From: Tychonema bourrellyi FEM_GT703
GTDB taxonomy: Bacteria > Cyanobacteriota > Cyanobacteriia > Cyanobacteriales > Microcoleaceae
Direction of reading: 5' to 3'
Assembly (NCBI RefSeq): GCF_002412335.2
Contig: NZ_NXIB02000023.1
Location: forward strand, 1 to 33,010
DNA length: 33,010 nt
Shown here one piece after another: positions 32,938-33,010 of the stretch. Numbering within the stretch: position 1 is the stretch's first letter; every line of letters begins with the position of its first letter. Under the pieces are notes generated by a model, which was not told the DNA's origin, searched no databases, and saw only the letters and a list, made by a program, of their open reading frames with translations. Both the position numbers and the translations under genes were made by a program.

Positions 32938-33010
32938 GGTAATTGGTAATGGGGAATTGGTGATTGGTAATTGATGATTGGGCAACTCCCCCATGCCCCA
33001 TGCCCCATGC
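32938..33010. repeat. GGTAATTG/GGTGATTG and CCCCATG short repeats at the window end
   Basis: Degenerate units (GGTAATG, GGTGATT, GGTAATT, GATGATT) are followed by CCCCATG x3, continuing past the edge. It is the same class of short repeat as elsewhere; no reading frame is supported. Confidence 0.7.

Overview
The window reads as chromosome of a filamentous cyanobacterium, most likely an Oscillatoriales/Microcoleus-type organism. HIP1 palindromes (GCGATCGC) are scattered throughout. There are many heptanucleotide tandem tracts (CCAATGC, CCCTATG, TTGACTG, TTATTGG and similar). The gene families are cyanobacterial: DUF1995, KGK domain, a GUN4-like fragment, the lipid-A-disaccharide-synthase-related family, OpcA with a peptidoglycan-binding-like segment, a phytochrome-type GAF and pentapeptide/CHAT proteins. 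Genus is an inference; there is no rRNA or tRNA to confirm it.

Layout. 1-5100: a membrane-anchored pentapeptide/CHAT protease-like protein, then three minus-strand genes (DUF1995, a cyclase-family hydrolase, an acyl-CoA dehydrogenase). 5100-5450: gene-free repeat block. 5449-7225: a glucose-1-phosphate cytidylyltransferase and, divergent from it, a Sec-secreted RNase A-like (CdiA-CT type) toxin overlapping a CdiI-type immunity gene. 7318-12243: a membrane-anchored glycoside hydrolase downstream of a giant protein fusing three glycosyltransferases. 12404-19333: a TPR protein and a 1730-residue hybrid histidine kinase (REC, seven PAS, GAF, kinase, REC). 19414-23835: a GUN4-like fragment, a Uma2 nuclease, an LpxB-related glycosyltransferase, a ComB-type phosphatase and an EI24/CysZ-like membrane protein. 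23870-27260: a radical SAM protein with a TPR cassette in its middle, prfB with its programmed +1 frameshift, and rpsU. 27263-32823, all minus strand: an amidase remnant, a KGK protein, two unknown small genes that may be a pair, an AllA-like protein, cobyrinate a,c-diamide synthase and opcA.

How the genes work together. Housekeeping genes (prfB, rpsU, opcA, cobB) are interleaved with surface-polysaccharide genes (cytidylyltransferase, triple glycosyltransferase, glycoside hydrolase), sensing (hybrid kinase) and likely competition or effector genes (RNase/immunity pair, CHAT protein, perhaps the 28249-29021 pair). Few long operons are evident.

The most striking feature is how far small repeats have entered genes. 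A dispersed repeat with CGGATGTAA-type 9-mers occurs five times, once as a 42-codon in-frame insert inside cobB. Heptad tracts supply or abut the stop codons of several genes. Repeats also create false N-terminal extensions on at least three reading frames. All family assignments come from motif recognition by eye; no database search was run.
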